Assembly: GCA_023634235.1 (NCBI GenBank)
Contig: JAMKCF010000007.1
Location: forward strand, 15,754,592 to 15,818,591
Origin: Pisaster brevispinus
Lineage: Eukaryota > Echinodermata > Asteroidea > Forcipulatida > Asteriidae
DNA: 64,000 nt
Reading direction: 5' to 3'
The notes under the pieces are model-generated. The model was not told where the DNA came from. It saw only the letters and a list, made by a program, of their open reading frames with translations, and did no database searches. Positions within the stretch are counted from its first letter, which is position 1. The number at the start of each line of letters is the position of its first letter. Both the position numbers and the translations under genes were made by a program. Below are positions 63,662 to 64,000 of the stretch, piece after piece.

Positions 63662-63779
63662 CTAGGGAAGAGAGAGAGAGAGCAGACAGCAAAGAAAATA
63701 AAATAGACATGAAGTGCAAAAGTTAACAGGGCCTGATACTTCATTCTGGTAAAGGGCAAGGCAACATTCCCATGGTAAC

Positions 63780-64000
63780 ATAGCGTTAGTCAGAGGGGTG
63801 TCTGCGGTGTCTGTTGGACACCCTGTTTTAAATATGGACACCCTATTTTATCTGTCATTTACATGTAAGGGTATTGTAAGTGAACAATTTGGAACACCCA
63901 GTTTTAAATTTGGACACCCTATTTTATCTGTCATTTACATGTATGGGTATTGTAAGTGAACAATTTGGAACACCCAGTTTTTTAAGTTTCCAGCAAATTT
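63780..64000. repeat. Direct repeat on the right of XPO4 exon 2, internally duplicated
   Basis: Starts TAGCGTTAGTCAGAGGGGTG and repeats TTTTATCTGTCATTTACATG through GAACAATTTGGAACACCCAG twice in tandem, with a period of about 78 bases. It runs into the window edge. Confidence 0.8.

Overview
This window is animal nuclear DNA. It has multi-exon genes with consensus splice sites, long introns, tRNA-derived SINEs, decayed LINE ends, many short inverted-repeat elements and several minisatellites. Nothing bacterial, phage or viral was recognised. Deuterostome-like exportin-4 exons, the style of the dispersed repeats and the frequent TACATGTA words suggest a marine invertebrate deuterostome, most likely an echinoderm and perhaps a sea star. 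That assignment is an inference.

The dominant gene is exportin-4 (XPO4) on the minus strand, spanning almost the whole window. Thirteen consecutive coding exons (835-63661) join in frame into 639 codons, equivalent to roughly residues 24-670 of the about 1150-residue vertebrate protein. The first exon lies to the right of the window and the C-terminal exons to the left. One intron (52426-53661) is an AT-AC, U12-type intron. Another (4216-5132) uses a GC donor. A third (5310-50778) is about 45 kb long.

Inside that giant intron, on the opposite strand, is a complete single-exon gene (20266-22155). It encodes a 629-residue type I membrane protein with a signal peptide, three Ig-like domains, one transmembrane helix and a long tyrosine- and proline-rich cytoplasmic tail. 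It is the only other convincing protein-coding gene. I do not recognise its orthologue.

The rest is intron and repeat. The main blocks, left to right, are: 8.4-9.2 kb tRNA-like and TIR elements; 11.5 kb, a 20-bp minisatellite; 15.0-15.85 kb, a TIR element carrying a Myb/SANT-like domain fragment; 33.9-35.6 kb, a duplicated segment around a LINE 3' end, with a filled and an empty MITE site; 38.3 kb, a second LINE end; 40.5-42.3 kb, a 104-bp satellite with 17 copies; 44.5-45.7 kb, a 37-bp satellite; 50.0 kb, a perfect 25-bp hairpin; 55.2-55.6 kb, a foldback of two tRNA-like units; 58.4-59.8 kb, a TTAA-flanked element inserted into an older MITE. At least five MITE-like families recur. Their terminal sequences are given in the entries so that other copies can be found.
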